Source of the DNA: Flavobacterium piscinae
Lineage (GTDB): Bacteria; Bacteroidota; Bacteroidia; Flavobacteriales; Flavobacteriaceae
Length of the DNA: 64,000 nt
Direction: 5' to 3'
Assembly: GCF_004122145.1 (NCBI RefSeq)
Contig: NZ_SBKQ01000003.1
Location: 186,001 to 250,000 of the forward strand
Of the stretch, positions 16,219 to 25,230 are shown in pieces. Within the stretch, counting starts at the first letter, position 1; each line of letters opens with the position of its first letter. The notes under the pieces are model-generated. The model was not told the origin of the DNA. It saw only the letters and a list, made by a program, of their open reading frames with translations, and made no database searches. Both the position numbers and the translations under genes were made by a program.

Positions 16219-16296
16219 AACCTACAAAATCTTCTGAATTCAAAATCAGGACATCACTCCTGCCTTTATTCGTTAAAAAAAATTGATTTGTAGGTT
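16219..16296 (-). promoter_or_regulatory. Structured mRNA leader of the LytTR regulator gene
   Basis: Read on the minus strand, AACCTACAAA (16296-16287) pairs with TTTGTAGGTT (16228-16219), extended by two pairs past a one-base bulge. The lower arm ends one base before the start codon. Inside is a second hairpin CAGGA / TCCTG (16247-16262). This could hide the translation start. Whether it is a switch, a thermosensor or a protein-binding site is unknown. Confidence 0.55.
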
Positions 16297-16466
16297 AAAA
16301 TGTATAAAACAGGGCGGTTTTTCTACACTGCAATGTTAATTATAATAAAGAATGTAAAATGATTTCGTTTTTTATAATTATTAACAAACATAAGTTAAAA
16401 AATAATCGAAAAAAAGTAACGGGCAAAGCTTTCGATAAGGTGTAAAAAAATGTCGTTTAAAAACAA

Positions 16467-16498
16467 AGTCCAAGTACTGTTTTGATAGTACTTGGACT
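16467..16498 (-). terminator. Terminator of glyS
   Basis: Perfect 12-bp arms AGTCCAAGTACT / AGTACTTGGACT around an 8-nt loop, with a TTTGTTTTT tail on the minus strand. Confidence 0.8.
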
Positions 16499-16523
16499 GT
16501 TTATACTTGTGAATATATCAATT

Positions 16524-18065
16524 TTACATTTTCATCAACCAATTTCGCATTGAAACATCATTGGCAATAATTGCTCTTAATTCAGAGATTTTCACACGAT
16601 CTTGTTGCATGGTGTCGCGGTGACGAATGGTAACTGTTTCATCATCTATGGTTTGATGGTCAACTGTGATGCAGAAAGGTGTTCCCAACGCATCTTGTCT
16701 TCTGTAACGTCGTCCTACGGCATCTTTTTCATCATACGCCACGTTGAAATCCCATTTTAGTTCATCCACGATTTTTCTGGAGATTTCAGGCAAACCATCT
16801 TTTTTTACCAAAGGTAAAATGGCGGCTTTGGTAGGAGCTAAAACCGAGGGCAAACGTAAGACGGTACGGGTCAAACCGTCTTCTAACGCTTCTTCGACCA
16901 AAGAATTGGAGAAAACAGCTAAAAACATTCGATCCAAACCAACCGAAGTTTCCACTACATACGGCACATAATTTCTATTTTCCTCTGTATCAAAGTATTG
17001 CAGTTTTTTACCGGAATATTGCTCATGAGCTTTCAAATCGAAGTCGGTTCTGGAGTGAATTCCTTCCAATTCTTTGAATCCAAAGGGGAAATTAAATTCG
17101 ATATCGGCTGCCGCATTGGCATAATGTGCTAACTTCTCATGGTCATGAAAACGGTAATTTTCTTTGCCTAAACCCAATGATAAATGCCATTTTAAACGGG
17201 TTTCTTTCCAGTAGTCATACCATTTCATTTCTTCGCCCGGCTTTACGAAAAATTGCATTTCCATTTGTTCAAATTCACGCATACGGAAGATGAATTGACG
17301 AGCCACAATCTCGTTTCTGAATGCTTTTCCGGTTTGAGCAATTCCAAACGGAATTTTCATACGCCCTGATTTTTGAACATTTAAGAAATTTACAAAAATT
17401 CCTTGTGCCGTTTCGGGACGCAAGTACAAATCCATCGCAGAATCGGCAGAAGCTCCTAATTTGGTGCCAAACATCAAGTTAAACTGACGCACTTCGGTCC
17501 AATTGCGTGAACCGGATTCCGGACAAGCAATTTCTAATTCTTCAATTAAAGCCTTTACATCAGCCAAATCTTCATTGCCTAAAGAACGTGCCATTCTTTC
17601 CAAAATCTCACGTTGTTTGGCTTTATATTCCATCACACGGGCGTTGGTAGTCACAAATTGCCCTTCGTCAAATGCCTCTCCAAAACGTTCTTTGGCTTTA
17701 TCGATTTCTTTTTGTGCTTTTTGATTTAATTTTTCGGCATAGTCCTCAATTAACACATCGGCACGGTATCTTTTTTTCGAATCTTTATTGTCAATCAACG
17801 GGTCATTGAACGCGTCTACGTGCCCGGAAGCTTTCCATGTCGTAGGATGCATAAAAATCGCCGCATCAATCCCCACGATATTTTCATGCATTTGCACCAT
17901 CGATTTCCACCAATATTCACGGATGTTTTTCTTTAATTCTGCTCCATTTTGAGCATAATCATAAACGGCACTCAAACCGTCATAAATTTCACTGGACGGG
18001 AAAATGAATCCGTACTCTTTTGCGTGTGAAATTACATTCTTAAAATTATCTTCTTGTTTCGCCAT
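16524..18065 (-). CDS. glyS: Glycyl-tRNA synthetase (alpha2 type)
   Basis: Charges tRNA-Gly. The 513-residue protein is a class II synthetase: motif 2 region FGIAQTGKAFRNEI near 260, LRPETAQGIFVNF near 228, motif 3 region VVETSVGLDRMFLAVF near 385-400, and the anticodon-binding domain at the C-terminus (VLAPTKAAILPLVKK). The short homodimer form is the one expected in Bacteroidetes rather than the alpha2-beta2 enzyme. The gene is a single transcription unit with a TATTTTTG box 7 nt before the ATG and its own terminator, and it is divergent from comF. Confidence 0.95.
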   Translation of the reverse strand: MAKQEDNFKNVISHAKEYGFIFPSSEIYDGLSAVYDYAQNGAELKKNIREYWWKSMVQMHENIVGIDAAIFMHPTTWKASGHVDAFNDPLIDNKDSKKRYRADVLIEDYAEKLNQKAQKEIDKAKERFGEAFDEGQFVTTNARVMEYKAKQREILERMARSLGNEDLADVKALIEELEIACPESGSRNWTEVRQFNLMFGTKLGASADSAMDLYLRPETAQGIFVNFLNVQKSGRMKIPFGIAQTGKAFRNEIVARQFIFRMREFEQMEMQFFVKPGEEMKWYDYWKETRLKWHLSLGLGKENYRFHDHEKLAHYANAAADIEFNFPFGFKELEGIHSRTDFDLKAHEQYSGKKLQYFDTEENRNYVPYVVETSVGLDRMFLAVFSNSLVEEALEDGLTRTVLRLPSVLAPTKAAILPLVKKDGLPEISRKIVDELKWDFNVAYDEKDAVGRRYRRQDALGTPFCITVDHQTIDDETVTIRHRDTMQQDRVKISELRAIIANDVSMRNWLMKM

Positions 18066-18072
18066 AATGGTG

Positions 18073-18080
18073 CAAAAATA
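18073..18080 (-). promoter_or_regulatory. -7 promoter box of glyS
   Basis: TATTTTTG on the minus strand, 7 nt before the start codon, with a TTTG about 22 nt further upstream. Confidence 0.6.
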
Positions 18081-18107
18081 TAAAAAGTGGCTCGATAAGC
18101 GACAAAG

Positions 18108-18139
18108 TTGTTAAAGTTTTAAAAAAAATTATAAATTTG
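18108..18139 (+). promoter_or_regulatory. Promoter of comF
   Basis: TTG at 18108, a 21-nt spacer and TAAATTTG at 18132-18139, a near-canonical Bacteroidetes promoter, 41 nt upstream of the ATG. Confidence 0.65.
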
Positions 18140-18180
18140 TTTGTCTGCTGTGAGCAGTTTTAAATAAAATATAAGCCAAA

Positions 18181-18861
18181 ATGCTAAAAAGTTTACTCCA
18201 TTTATTCTATCCCGAAGTTTGCTTATCCTGCAAAAATCCACTGTTTACCAATGAAATTTCCCTTTGTGCACAATGCCGACATCAGTTGCCATTAACCTTA
18301 CACATTGAAAATCCGGATAATGAAGTAATACGAAAATTTTATGGTCGTTTACCGGTAGAGCACGTTTCCTCCTTGCTGTATTTTCACAAAAAAGGAATAG
18401 TGCAAGAACTGATTCATCATCTTAAATATAGAAATCGGCAACAAGTGGGTAAATTTTTAGGTGATTGGTATGGTGAAGAGCTGCAAAAAATTCATTCAGA
18501 AGTAAAATTTGACGCCATTATTCCGGTTCCTTTACACAAAAAGAGAATGAAAGAGCGAGGTTATAATCAATTAACCACATTTGGTCAAGCACTTTCAAAA
18601 TCACTACAAATACCCTTTTTTGAAGATGTTTTACATCGAAACACTTATGCTATCACCCAAACCAAGAAGTCTTTTTTAGAGCGAACTGAGGCAAAAAAAA
18701 CCGTTTTTGAAGTTGAATTCAATGAAAATCACCACAACAAACATTTTCTTTTAATTGACGATGTCATTACAACCGGTTCAACGTTAGAACAATGCGGAAA
18801 AGCAATACTTAAAATTCCGGGAGCTCGTTTAAGTATAGTATGCATGGCCTACACGCACTAA
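18181..18861 (+). CDS. comF: ComF-family phosphoribosyltransferase-like protein
   Basis: A 226-residue cytoplasmic protein of the ComF/GntX family, linked to DNA uptake or use in other bacteria. It has an N-terminal zinc-finger-like Cys set (C14, C17, C29, C32), the conserved block IIPVPLHKKRMKERGYNQ (about 118-135) and the PRPP-binding loop LLIDDVITTGST (about 190-201). The reaction is not known for the family. The lipoprotein gene follows 85 bases later on the same strand. Confidence 0.9.
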   Translation: MLKSLLHLFYPEVCLSCKNPLFTNEISLCAQCRHQLPLTLHIENPDNEVIRKFYGRLPVEHVSSLLYFHKKGIVQELIHHLKYRNRQQVGKFLGDWYGEELQKIHSEVKFDAIIPVPLHKKRMKERGYNQLTTFGQALSKSLQIPFFEDVLHRNTYAITQTKKSFLERTEAKKTVFEVEFNENHHNKHFLLIDDVITTGSTLEQCGKAILKIPGARLSIVCMAYTH

Positions 18862-18946
18862 TTATACGTAAAGAAAAACCTAAAACATTTCTTTTACACT
18901 AAATATAATTGTTATTTTGTGGTCACTTTAAGCATCAAATAAAATT

Positions 18947-20536
18947 ATGAGAATTCTTTTTTTTCTTCTTATTTCGGTTTTGTTTACAAGCTGTGCCAAG
19001 CGAGGTTATATTACGGGTGGTATGAAAGACACCATTGCACCTGTATTGAAACTGAGTGAGCCGAAGAATTTTTCAACCAATTTTAAAGGAAATACCATTA
19101 AACTTCAATTTGATGAATACGTGAAATTGAAAGATGTGAATAAGCAAATGATTATTTCTCCTCCGATGAAAACGCAGCCACTCCTCTCGCCTATGGCCGC
19201 TTCTAAGGAAATTAAAATCACGATAAAAGATACTTTGCTGGAAAATACGACGTACAGTCTCAATTTTGGAAATAGTATTCAAGACAACAACGAAGGGAAC
19301 CCTTATCAACAATTTAAATATATTTTTTCTACCGGAACATATATCGACTCACTCGAATTAAACGGAACAATTAAGGATGCTTTTGATCGTAAAACAGACA
19401 ATTTTGTTTCGGTGATGTTGTATGAAAAAAACGAAAAGTTTAATGATTCAGTTGTTTATAAAGAAGTTCCGCGTTATGTAACCAATACTTTAGACAGTTT
19501 AAAAACATTTAAACTTGAAAATTTAAAAGAAGGAAATTATCTCTTAATTGCTCTAAAAGACGCAAATAATAATAACAAATTTGACCCCAAAACCGATAAA
19601 ATTGCGTTTTTTAATGAAATTATCACCGTTCCAAGCGATTTTGCTTATGAATTAGAATTGTTCAAAGAAGAATTGCCTTTTAAGCCTTTAAAACCGATAC
19701 AAGCCTCCGGAAATAGAATAATCGTTGGCCACGAAGGAAAAGCAGATGGCTTAATAGCAGAACTGAAAAACGGAAACGAAATTATTCCCACCATCATTAC
19801 ACCATTTGAGGGAAAAGATTCTGTTCAAATTTGGTTTAAACCGATTAAAACCGATTCACTTTCTTTAAAATTAAACCGAAATGCTTTTGAAAAAGAATTT
19901 ACGGTAAAAATGAAAAATCAAAAAGCTGATTCATTGATTATTAAAACCAAACAAAGCGGAACGCTCCATTTTAGGAATAAATTTACACTCTCGAGTTCAA
20001 TTCCATTGATAAAAATTGATGAATCAAAAATTAAATTGATCAACAAAGATTCTGTTGCTGTTCCTTTTTCAACAAAATACATTGCCGAAAAACAAGAAGT
20101 TGAAATAGATTTTAAAAAAGAACCGCTCGAAAAGTATAATTTCATCCTTGAAAAAGGTGCTTTTACTGATTTGTTGGAACGCGAAAGCGATTCTACCGGG
20201 TATAGAGTTTCGACGAAAGATGTGGCTGATTATGGCAATCTGCGGCTTCAATTGGAAGGAATAAAATCGTTTCCAATCATTATTGAATTGACCGATGATA
20301 AAGGAAAAGTATTGGCTACTGCCTACTCAGAAGGAGAAACGGTATTGAATTTTGATTTGATAGAACCGGCAATGTTTACAGTTAGAATCATTTATGACGA
20401 GAACAAAAACAAGGTTTGGGATACCGGAAATTATTTAGAAAAACGCCAAACCGAAGAAGTCCGCTATTTCCCAACACCTGTAGAAGTCCGAGCCAATTGG
20501 GACGTGAATCAAACCTTGAAGTTTAGTGGTGGATGA
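18947..20536 (+). CDS. Ig-like domain (Big_5/SbsA-type) lipoprotein
   Basis: A 529-residue envelope lipoprotein: lipobox FTSC near residue 16, then the segment GGMKDTIAPVLKLSEPKNFSTNF that begins the bacterial Ig-like Big_5 domain (about 25-125). The rest is beta-rich and includes a carbohydrate-binding-like segment GNYLLIALKDANNNNKFDPKTDK with Ca-binding-like Asp/Asn spacing. This architecture is common and of unknown function in Bacteroidetes. The lipid anchor places it in the periplasm or at the cell surface. The stop codon lies 7 bases from that of the convergent amidase gene. Confidence 0.85.
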   Translation: MRILFFLLISVLFTSCAKRGYITGGMKDTIAPVLKLSEPKNFSTNFKGNTIKLQFDEYVKLKDVNKQMIISPPMKTQPLLSPMAASKEIKITIKDTLLENTTYSLNFGNSIQDNNEGNPYQQFKYIFSTGTYIDSLELNGTIKDAFDRKTDNFVSVMLYEKNEKFNDSVVYKEVPRYVTNTLDSLKTFKLENLKEGNYLLIALKDANNNNKFDPKTDKIAFFNEIITVPSDFAYELELFKEELPFKPLKPIQASGNRIIVGHEGKADGLIAELKNGNEIIPTIITPFEGKDSVQIWFKPIKTDSLSLKLNRNAFEKEFTVKMKNQKADSLIIKTKQSGTLHFRNKFTLSSSIPLIKIDESKIKLINKDSVAVPFSTKYIAEKQEVEIDFKKEPLEKYNFILEKGAFTDLLERESDSTGYRVSTKDVADYGNLRLQLEGIKSFPIIIELTDDKGKVLATAYSEGETVLNFDLIEPAMFTVRIIYDENKNKVWDTGNYLEKRQTEEVRYFPTPVEVRANWDVNQTLKFSGG

Positions 20537-20543
20537 TGACAGT

Positions 20544-21311
20544 TTAATATGAAATGGAAAATTCATCTCTATCATTCAAAAAATTCAATTTTTTTCGGGT
20601 TTCAAGCATTTTTTCTTTATCTAACTCGAGATGAAAAACATGTTCATCGCGTTGTGGTTCCAAGAGATAATTCCCTAATTCATCAATCACTTGTGAATGA
20701 CCAATGTATTCATGTTCGTTATCATCCAAACCAATTCTGTTTAGACCAATGACATAGGATAAATTTTCTACTGCTCTGGCTTTCAGCAAAATATCCCACG
20801 TATTTATTCTTACTTTTGGCCAATTTGCCACATAAATCAGTAAATCATAATTTTCTATGTTTCTGGCAAAAACAGGAAAACGTAAATCATAACACACTTG
20901 TAAACAGATTTTCCAGTTTTTATATTCAATTATTTTCTTTTCTTTTCCGGGTTGATACACTTTTTCTTCGCCTGCTAAAGTGAAAAGATGTCTTTTGTCA
21001 TAATATTCTAATTTACCGGAAGGAAAAACAAACACCATCCGATTAAAAAATTGTTCTTCTTCTTGAATGACTAAACTACCAGTTATAGCCGTATTCTTTG
21101 CTTTTGCAATTTCAATTAACCAAGAAATCGTGACGCCTTGCATGGTTTCCGCAACTTGTTTTGGATTCATTGTAAATCCGGTACTAAACATTTCGGGAAG
21201 CACAATTAAATCAGTATGTTGCGAAATTGCTTTTATCTTTTGTTCAAAATAAAGTCGATTTTCTGAAGGACTTTCCCAAACTAAAGGAGCTTGAATGAGT
21301 GAAACTATCAT
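20544..21311 (-). CDS. Omega-amidase (YafV-type nitrilase family)
   Basis: A carbon-nitrogen hydrolase that removes the amide from 2-oxoglutaramate-type compounds, a repair step after transamination of glutamine or methionine. With the ATG at 21309-21311 it has 255 residues and starts MIVSLIQAPLVWESPSENR, as the family does. The catalytic triad is visible: E40 (LPEMFSTGF), K106 (YYDKRHLF) and C140 (LQVCYDLRFP). The frame is open 22 codons upstream, but those encode an unlikely extension. It is divergent from a secreted-protein gene. Confidence 0.88.
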   Translation of the reverse strand: MIVSLIQAPLVWESPSENRLYFEQKIKAISQHTDLIVLPEMFSTGFTMNPKQVAETMQGVTISWLIEIAKAKNTAITGSLVIQEEEQFFNRMVFVFPSGKLEYYDKRHLFTLAGEEKVYQPGKEKKIIEYKNWKICLQVCYDLRFPVFARNIENYDLLIYVANWPKVRINTWDILLKARAVENLSYVIGLNRIGLDDNEHEYIGHSQVIDELGNYLLEPQRDEHVFHLELDKEKMLETRKKLNFLNDRDEFSISY

Positions 21312-21381
21312 TTTTTCTTTTTTGATAAAGATACAAAATACGAATTTGAGATTTTTTCTTATCTTCACAAAAAACATCTGT

Positions 21382-21945
21382 ATGAAAAAATTGGCTTTTT
21401 TATTGGCTTTATTGATTTGCTTTTCAATGAATGCTCAAGAAAAATCAACTACTCAAAAATTTTGGGAAGCTCTTCAAAAACACTGTGGAAAATCGTTTGA
21501 AGGCGAAATAATTGAAGCTCCTGCCAACGATGAATTTCGGGGAAAAAAGTTGGTCATGCATGTAAAAAGCTGTGAAAAAAACAAAATTCAAATTCCATTT
21601 TTTGTGGGAGAGGATAAATCCAGAACTTGGGTGTTGACCTATAAAAATGGTAAAATTACACTCAAACACGACCACCGTCACGAAGATGGCAATCCGGACA
21701 AAGTAACGCAATATGGTGGAACCTCAACCAACGGAGGTTCGCACAACATGCAATTTTTTCCTGCGGATGAATTTACGAGCGAGTTAATTCCGTATGCTTC
21801 TATGAATGTCTGGTGGATTACCGTGGATGATAAGAAATTTACCTATAATTTACGCCGAATAGGAACAGATCGGGTTTTTTCGGTGTCGTTTGACTTAAGC
21901 GAACCGGTTGAAAATCCTGAATCGCCTTGGGGTTGGAAGGATTAA
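21382..21945 (+). CDS. Secreted protein of unknown function
   Basis: A 187-residue product from the ATG at 21382: signal peptide MKKLAFLLALLICFSMNAQ, then a mature domain with WEALQKHCGKSFEGEI, RKLVMHV-like strands, and the segment LKHDHRHEDGNPDKVTQYGG, which is rich in His and Asp. The end FSVSFDLSEPVENPESPWGWKD is aromatic. An upstream in-frame start at 21295 would precede the signal peptide and is rejected. I recall similar uncharacterised proteins in flavobacteria. Metal binding by the His/Asp stretch is speculation. Confidence 0.75.
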   Translation: MKKLAFLLALLICFSMNAQEKSTTQKFWEALQKHCGKSFEGEIIEAPANDEFRGKKLVMHVKSCEKNKIQIPFFVGEDKSRTWVLTYKNGKITLKHDHRHEDGNPDKVTQYGGTSTNGGSHNMQFFPADEFTSELIPYASMNVWWITVDDKKFTYNLRRIGTDRVFSVSFDLSEPVENPESPWGWKD

Positions 21946-22148
21946 TTGCCCACTTAAAACAGTAAACCTTTTAATGGAACACAGATAGTATGGATTTAAT
22001 AGATTTTTTCTGATTCCTTTGATTCGCTTCGGTTAAAATGGATTGAAACGAATTTCTTTCTGCTAACTACTGCTGAAAACTGTGACTGCGACTGAATACT
22101 TTATATTTCAGAATCAAAAACTGAAAACAGACAACGGACAACTTTCTA

Positions 22149-24998
22149 CTACTCCACCGTAATCTCATCCACAAAAATAAACGCTTCCCCATCAAATGGA
22201 AAACCTTGATGCCATTCCGGTAGTTTACCAAAGTTGCTCGCTTTTACTTTCACGTAACGAGCTTTTACAGGCTTTTTAACGCTTTTAAATCCTTTAATAA
22301 TAGAATTGTAGTCTTTCGGGTCAATCGTGTTGTTTTGCGTGTCAAAAAGGGTAAAATTCACGTTGTCATTTGAAATATAGTATTCCACTTTGGTTGGCAT
22401 CAAAATCCACGAACGGGTGTCTTGTAGAAAATTGGCGGTGATTTGACTTATTTCGCGGGTAGATTGCATATCGATTACCGCTTCAAAATCATGGGTTTGA
22501 TAGCCTTGCCAATCACCTTTTCGCCAGTTTTCGGTACCAAAAATGCCGTCAATCAAGCCGTCCGGACCACCGGCGTGGTATTGCGGATTGTAGGTTGATT
22601 TAATATCGATGGTGAAATTGTTGGGTTTTTTGAAGAAGGTGGCGGAGACAGTGCTGCTTTTTGTTTCTACAGCTTCAAATAAATCAACTAAATATGCCTC
22701 AATTCTTGAAGATTTGTCTATTTCAATTGGATTTTTATAGATACTAAAATTAGTTTTAACAGAATCATTTTGAATGACTCTAAAAAGAATTTCAGGTTTA
22801 TTTAATTTTTCGAATGAAAGCTTATTGGCTTTTATTTCTATTTTCATTTTATCTTTAAAGGATTTACTTTGAGCCTCAATTACTGGAACAGAAATATATT
22901 TATCAGATTCTATACCTTCAATATCATAATAAGAACCAAAACTTTTCATGCTAAAAAATCCAAAACTATTATTCTGGTAATGAGAATCTAAATTAGAAAT
23001 AATGCCTTCATTTCCATTTTCAAAATTTACCTTAACTTTTTCAAAAAATGGTTTTACAGTTTCCCAACTTGGTTGACCGGGAGTAACATTGTAAATTCCC
23101 ATTGAACTCAATACATACCACGCACTCATTTGTCCGCAATCTTCGTTTCCAATTAAGCCGTCAGGGTCATTTTTGTAGAAATTGTCTAAAATAAAATGTA
23201 CTTTTTCTTTCGTCTTTTCAGGTTTGTTCACATAATCGTACAAATACGCTACGTGATGACTTGGTTCGTTTCCGTGAGCATATTGCCCGATTAAACCCGT
23301 AATATCGACTTGATGACGACCTGAAGTTTCGCTGACTGAATTAAACATTTCGTCTAATTTGGCTTCAAATTTTTCATTACCACCCATTGCTTCTATCATT
23401 CCCGGTATGTCTTGTGGCACAAAAAAAGTGTATTGCCAACCATTGGCTTCCGTGTAATTATTATTGACTTCTTTGGGGTCGAAGGGTTTATCCCAGCCGC
23501 CATTTTTCTTAGGTTGAATAAATCCGGTTTCCCAATTAAAAAGATTTTTCCAATTTTGGGAGCGAAGCATAAAATACTTGTAATCTTCTTTTTTATCAAG
23601 TAATTGAGCCATTTGAGCTATACACCAATCGTCATACGCATATTCTAATGTTTTGGAAACACTTTCATGTTCATCATCAATGGAAATAAAACCTTGTTTT
23701 TTGTAGGCATCCAACCCTAAATGATCGAGCATTGCAGAGTGTTTGGCGGCTTCATACGCTTTTTCATAATCAAAACCTTCGATGCCTTTGACCATAGCAT
23801 CGGCAATCACGGAAACGGAATGGTAGCCAATCATACAATCGGTTTCGTTGGAAGCCAATTCCCAAACGGGTAAGCGACCGCCTTGTTCAAACTGTTTGAT
23901 AAAGGTGTTGATGTAATCGGAAGTTCGCTTTTTATCAATCAACGTATACAGTGGATGAGCAGCTCGAAAGGTGTCCCAAAGGGAAAAAACGGTGTAGTAA
24001 TCAAATCCTTCGGCTTGGTGAATTTTATTGTCTCGGCCTCGGTATTTTCCATCTAAATCTTGAGCGATGTTGGGTTGCATCATCGTGTGATACAAAGCGG
24101 TGTAAAAAATAGTGAGTTTATTTTTATCGGAAGAAGTGACTTCAATTTTAGACAATTCTTTGTTCCACATTTCTTCTGCCTCTTTTTTTATTTTTTCGAA
24201 GTCCCAATGAGGAATTTCCGTGCTGTTGAGTTGTGCTCCGTCATATCCTGTTGGTGAAAGGGCTACTTTTACGAGTAGTTTCTCGCCTTTTTTGACTTTT
24301 TTGGAGAAACATAAAGCCACTTTCTTACCATAGTAATCTCCATTGTCATCTGCAGAATCGGCCAAAATTTTGGAAATATTCATTGGAATATTAAATTCTA
24401 TTCTTGCATAAACATATTGATCTCTTGCCCATGCTTCACTTCGTCTTAAAACTTCTATAGTTCTTCCGTCAATAATACGAATTCTGCCTTCTAACAACAC
24501 ATCACGGTGATTTAAATCTAAAATAATGTTGGCTTGTCCACTTTCATTAAAGGTATATTCGTGAAAACCTACTCGTGTAGAAGTGGTTAAACGCACATCA
24601 ATATTGTGTTTATCTAATTTGACGGAATAAAATCCGGCAGAAGCTTTTTCGTTGGCATGTGAAAAAGAGGAAGAATAGATTTTGTTGTCAAAAGAAGGTT
24701 CGCCCATGGTGGGCACTAACAAAATATCACCATAATCAGAAACGCCGGTTCCGTTAAGATGTGTATGTGAAAATCCATAAATGCGATTATCGGAATAATG
24801 ATAACCGGAACAGCCTTCCCAACTGCCATCGATTCGGGTGTCGGGGGAAAGTTGCACCATTCCATAAGGCACTGTGGCTCCGGGAAAAGTGTGTCCGGTT
24901 CCGCCCGTTCCGATGAAAGGGTTGACGTATTGTTGGTAGTTTTGACTAAAATTTATTCCGGAAATGAATAGAAATACTGAGAGAATAATGAATCGCAT
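22149..24998 (-). CDS. GH92-family alpha-mannosidase
   Basis: A secreted exo-acting glycosidase of family GH92, which in Bacteroidetes trims alpha-linked mannose from glycans with the help of calcium. It has 949 residues. After a signal peptide comes YVNPFIGTGGTGHTFPGATV, the classic GH92 start. Catalytic-domain hallmarks include SLWDTFRAAHPLYTL, HGNEPSHHVAYLYDY and IGNEDCGQMSAWYVLSSMG. The last 150 or so residues look like a discoidin (F5/8-type) carbohydrate-binding domain (MQSTREISQITANFLQD, KVEYYISNDNVNF). No SusC/SusD pair is adjacent, so it is not part of an obvious polysaccharide locus here. Confidence 0.94.
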   Translation of the reverse strand: MRFIILSVFLFISGINFSQNYQQYVNPFIGTGGTGHTFPGATVPYGMVQLSPDTRIDGSWEGCSGYHYSDNRIYGFSHTHLNGTGVSDYGDILLVPTMGEPSFDNKIYSSSFSHANEKASAGFYSVKLDKHNIDVRLTTSTRVGFHEYTFNESGQANIILDLNHRDVLLEGRIRIIDGRTIEVLRRSEAWARDQYVYARIEFNIPMNISKILADSADDNGDYYGKKVALCFSKKVKKGEKLLVKVALSPTGYDGAQLNSTEIPHWDFEKIKKEAEEMWNKELSKIEVTSSDKNKLTIFYTALYHTMMQPNIAQDLDGKYRGRDNKIHQAEGFDYYTVFSLWDTFRAAHPLYTLIDKKRTSDYINTFIKQFEQGGRLPVWELASNETDCMIGYHSVSVIADAMVKGIEGFDYEKAYEAAKHSAMLDHLGLDAYKKQGFISIDDEHESVSKTLEYAYDDWCIAQMAQLLDKKEDYKYFMLRSQNWKNLFNWETGFIQPKKNGGWDKPFDPKEVNNNYTEANGWQYTFFVPQDIPGMIEAMGGNEKFEAKLDEMFNSVSETSGRHQVDITGLIGQYAHGNEPSHHVAYLYDYVNKPEKTKEKVHFILDNFYKNDPDGLIGNEDCGQMSAWYVLSSMGIYNVTPGQPSWETVKPFFEKVKVNFENGNEGIISNLDSHYQNNSFGFFSMKSFGSYYDIEGIESDKYISVPVIEAQSKSFKDKMKIEIKANKLSFEKLNKPEILFRVIQNDSVKTNFSIYKNPIEIDKSSRIEAYLVDLFEAVETKSSTVSATFFKKPNNFTIDIKSTYNPQYHAGGPDGLIDGIFGTENWRKGDWQGYQTHDFEAVIDMQSTREISQITANFLQDTRSWILMPTKVEYYISNDNVNFTLFDTQNNTIDPKDYNSIIKGFKSVKKPVKARYVKVKASNFGKLPEWHQGFPFDGEAFIFVDEITVE

Positions 24999-25020
24999 TC
25001 GTTGTTGTTTGTTTGTTGTT

Positions 25021-25028
25021 CAAATATA
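25021..25028 (-). promoter_or_regulatory. -7 promoter box of the GH92 gene
   Basis: TATATTTG on the minus strand, 22 nt upstream of the start codon. Confidence 0.6.
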
Positions 25029-25044
25029 CTGAAATTTCTTTTTA

Positions 25045-25140
25045 GAGCAGGATTTGCGTTAGGGATTGCAGCGGCATCCTTTTGTGGAGCTTGCGGAACA
25101 AAAGATAGAGCGGAAAGCCCGACCCTTGGGTAACGCCCAC
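25045..25140 (+). ncRNA. Structured RNA-like element, copy 2
   Basis: Second copy of the element at 8097-8207: the same 5' block (GCGTTAGGGATTGCAG) and 3' block (AAGCCCGACCCTTGGG, then AACGCCC). GCGTTA / TAACGC pair perfectly at the ends. The middle differs in sequence but again forms a hairpin (CTTTTGT / ACAAAAG). A terminator follows directly on the plus strand. I see no clear plus-strand promoter, so direction is inferred from copy 1. Not assigned to a family. Confidence 0.6.
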
Positions 25141-25147
25141 AAAAAAA

Positions 25148-25171
25148 GCATTCAACTAGTGCTGAATGCTT
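25148..25171. terminator. Terminator of sdhCAB and of RNA-like element 2
   Basis: Arms AGCATTCA / TGAATGCT around ACTAGTGC. T-rich tails occur on both strands, so it can end the sdh operon (minus) and the element at 25045-25140 (plus). Confidence 0.75.
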
Positions 25172-25230
25172 TCTATTTTTGCCACAAATTACACGAATTT
25201 TCTCAAATTCATTCGTGGTTTATGTATGTT

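Larger units (their letters stand above)
16218..16523. other. Intergenic stretch between the LytTR gene and glyS
   Basis: 306 bases without a gene. It holds the structured leader (16219-16296), about 170 AT-rich bases in which I see no clear TAnnTTTG box (TACATTTT on the minus strand near 16300-16307 is the nearest), and the glyS terminator. Confidence 0.6.

Noticed and set aside
22021..22148. Degenerate CTGAAAACTG-type short repeats before the GH92 3' end
   Set aside because: They look like the simple dispersed strings common in these genomes; too short and irregular to call a feature.
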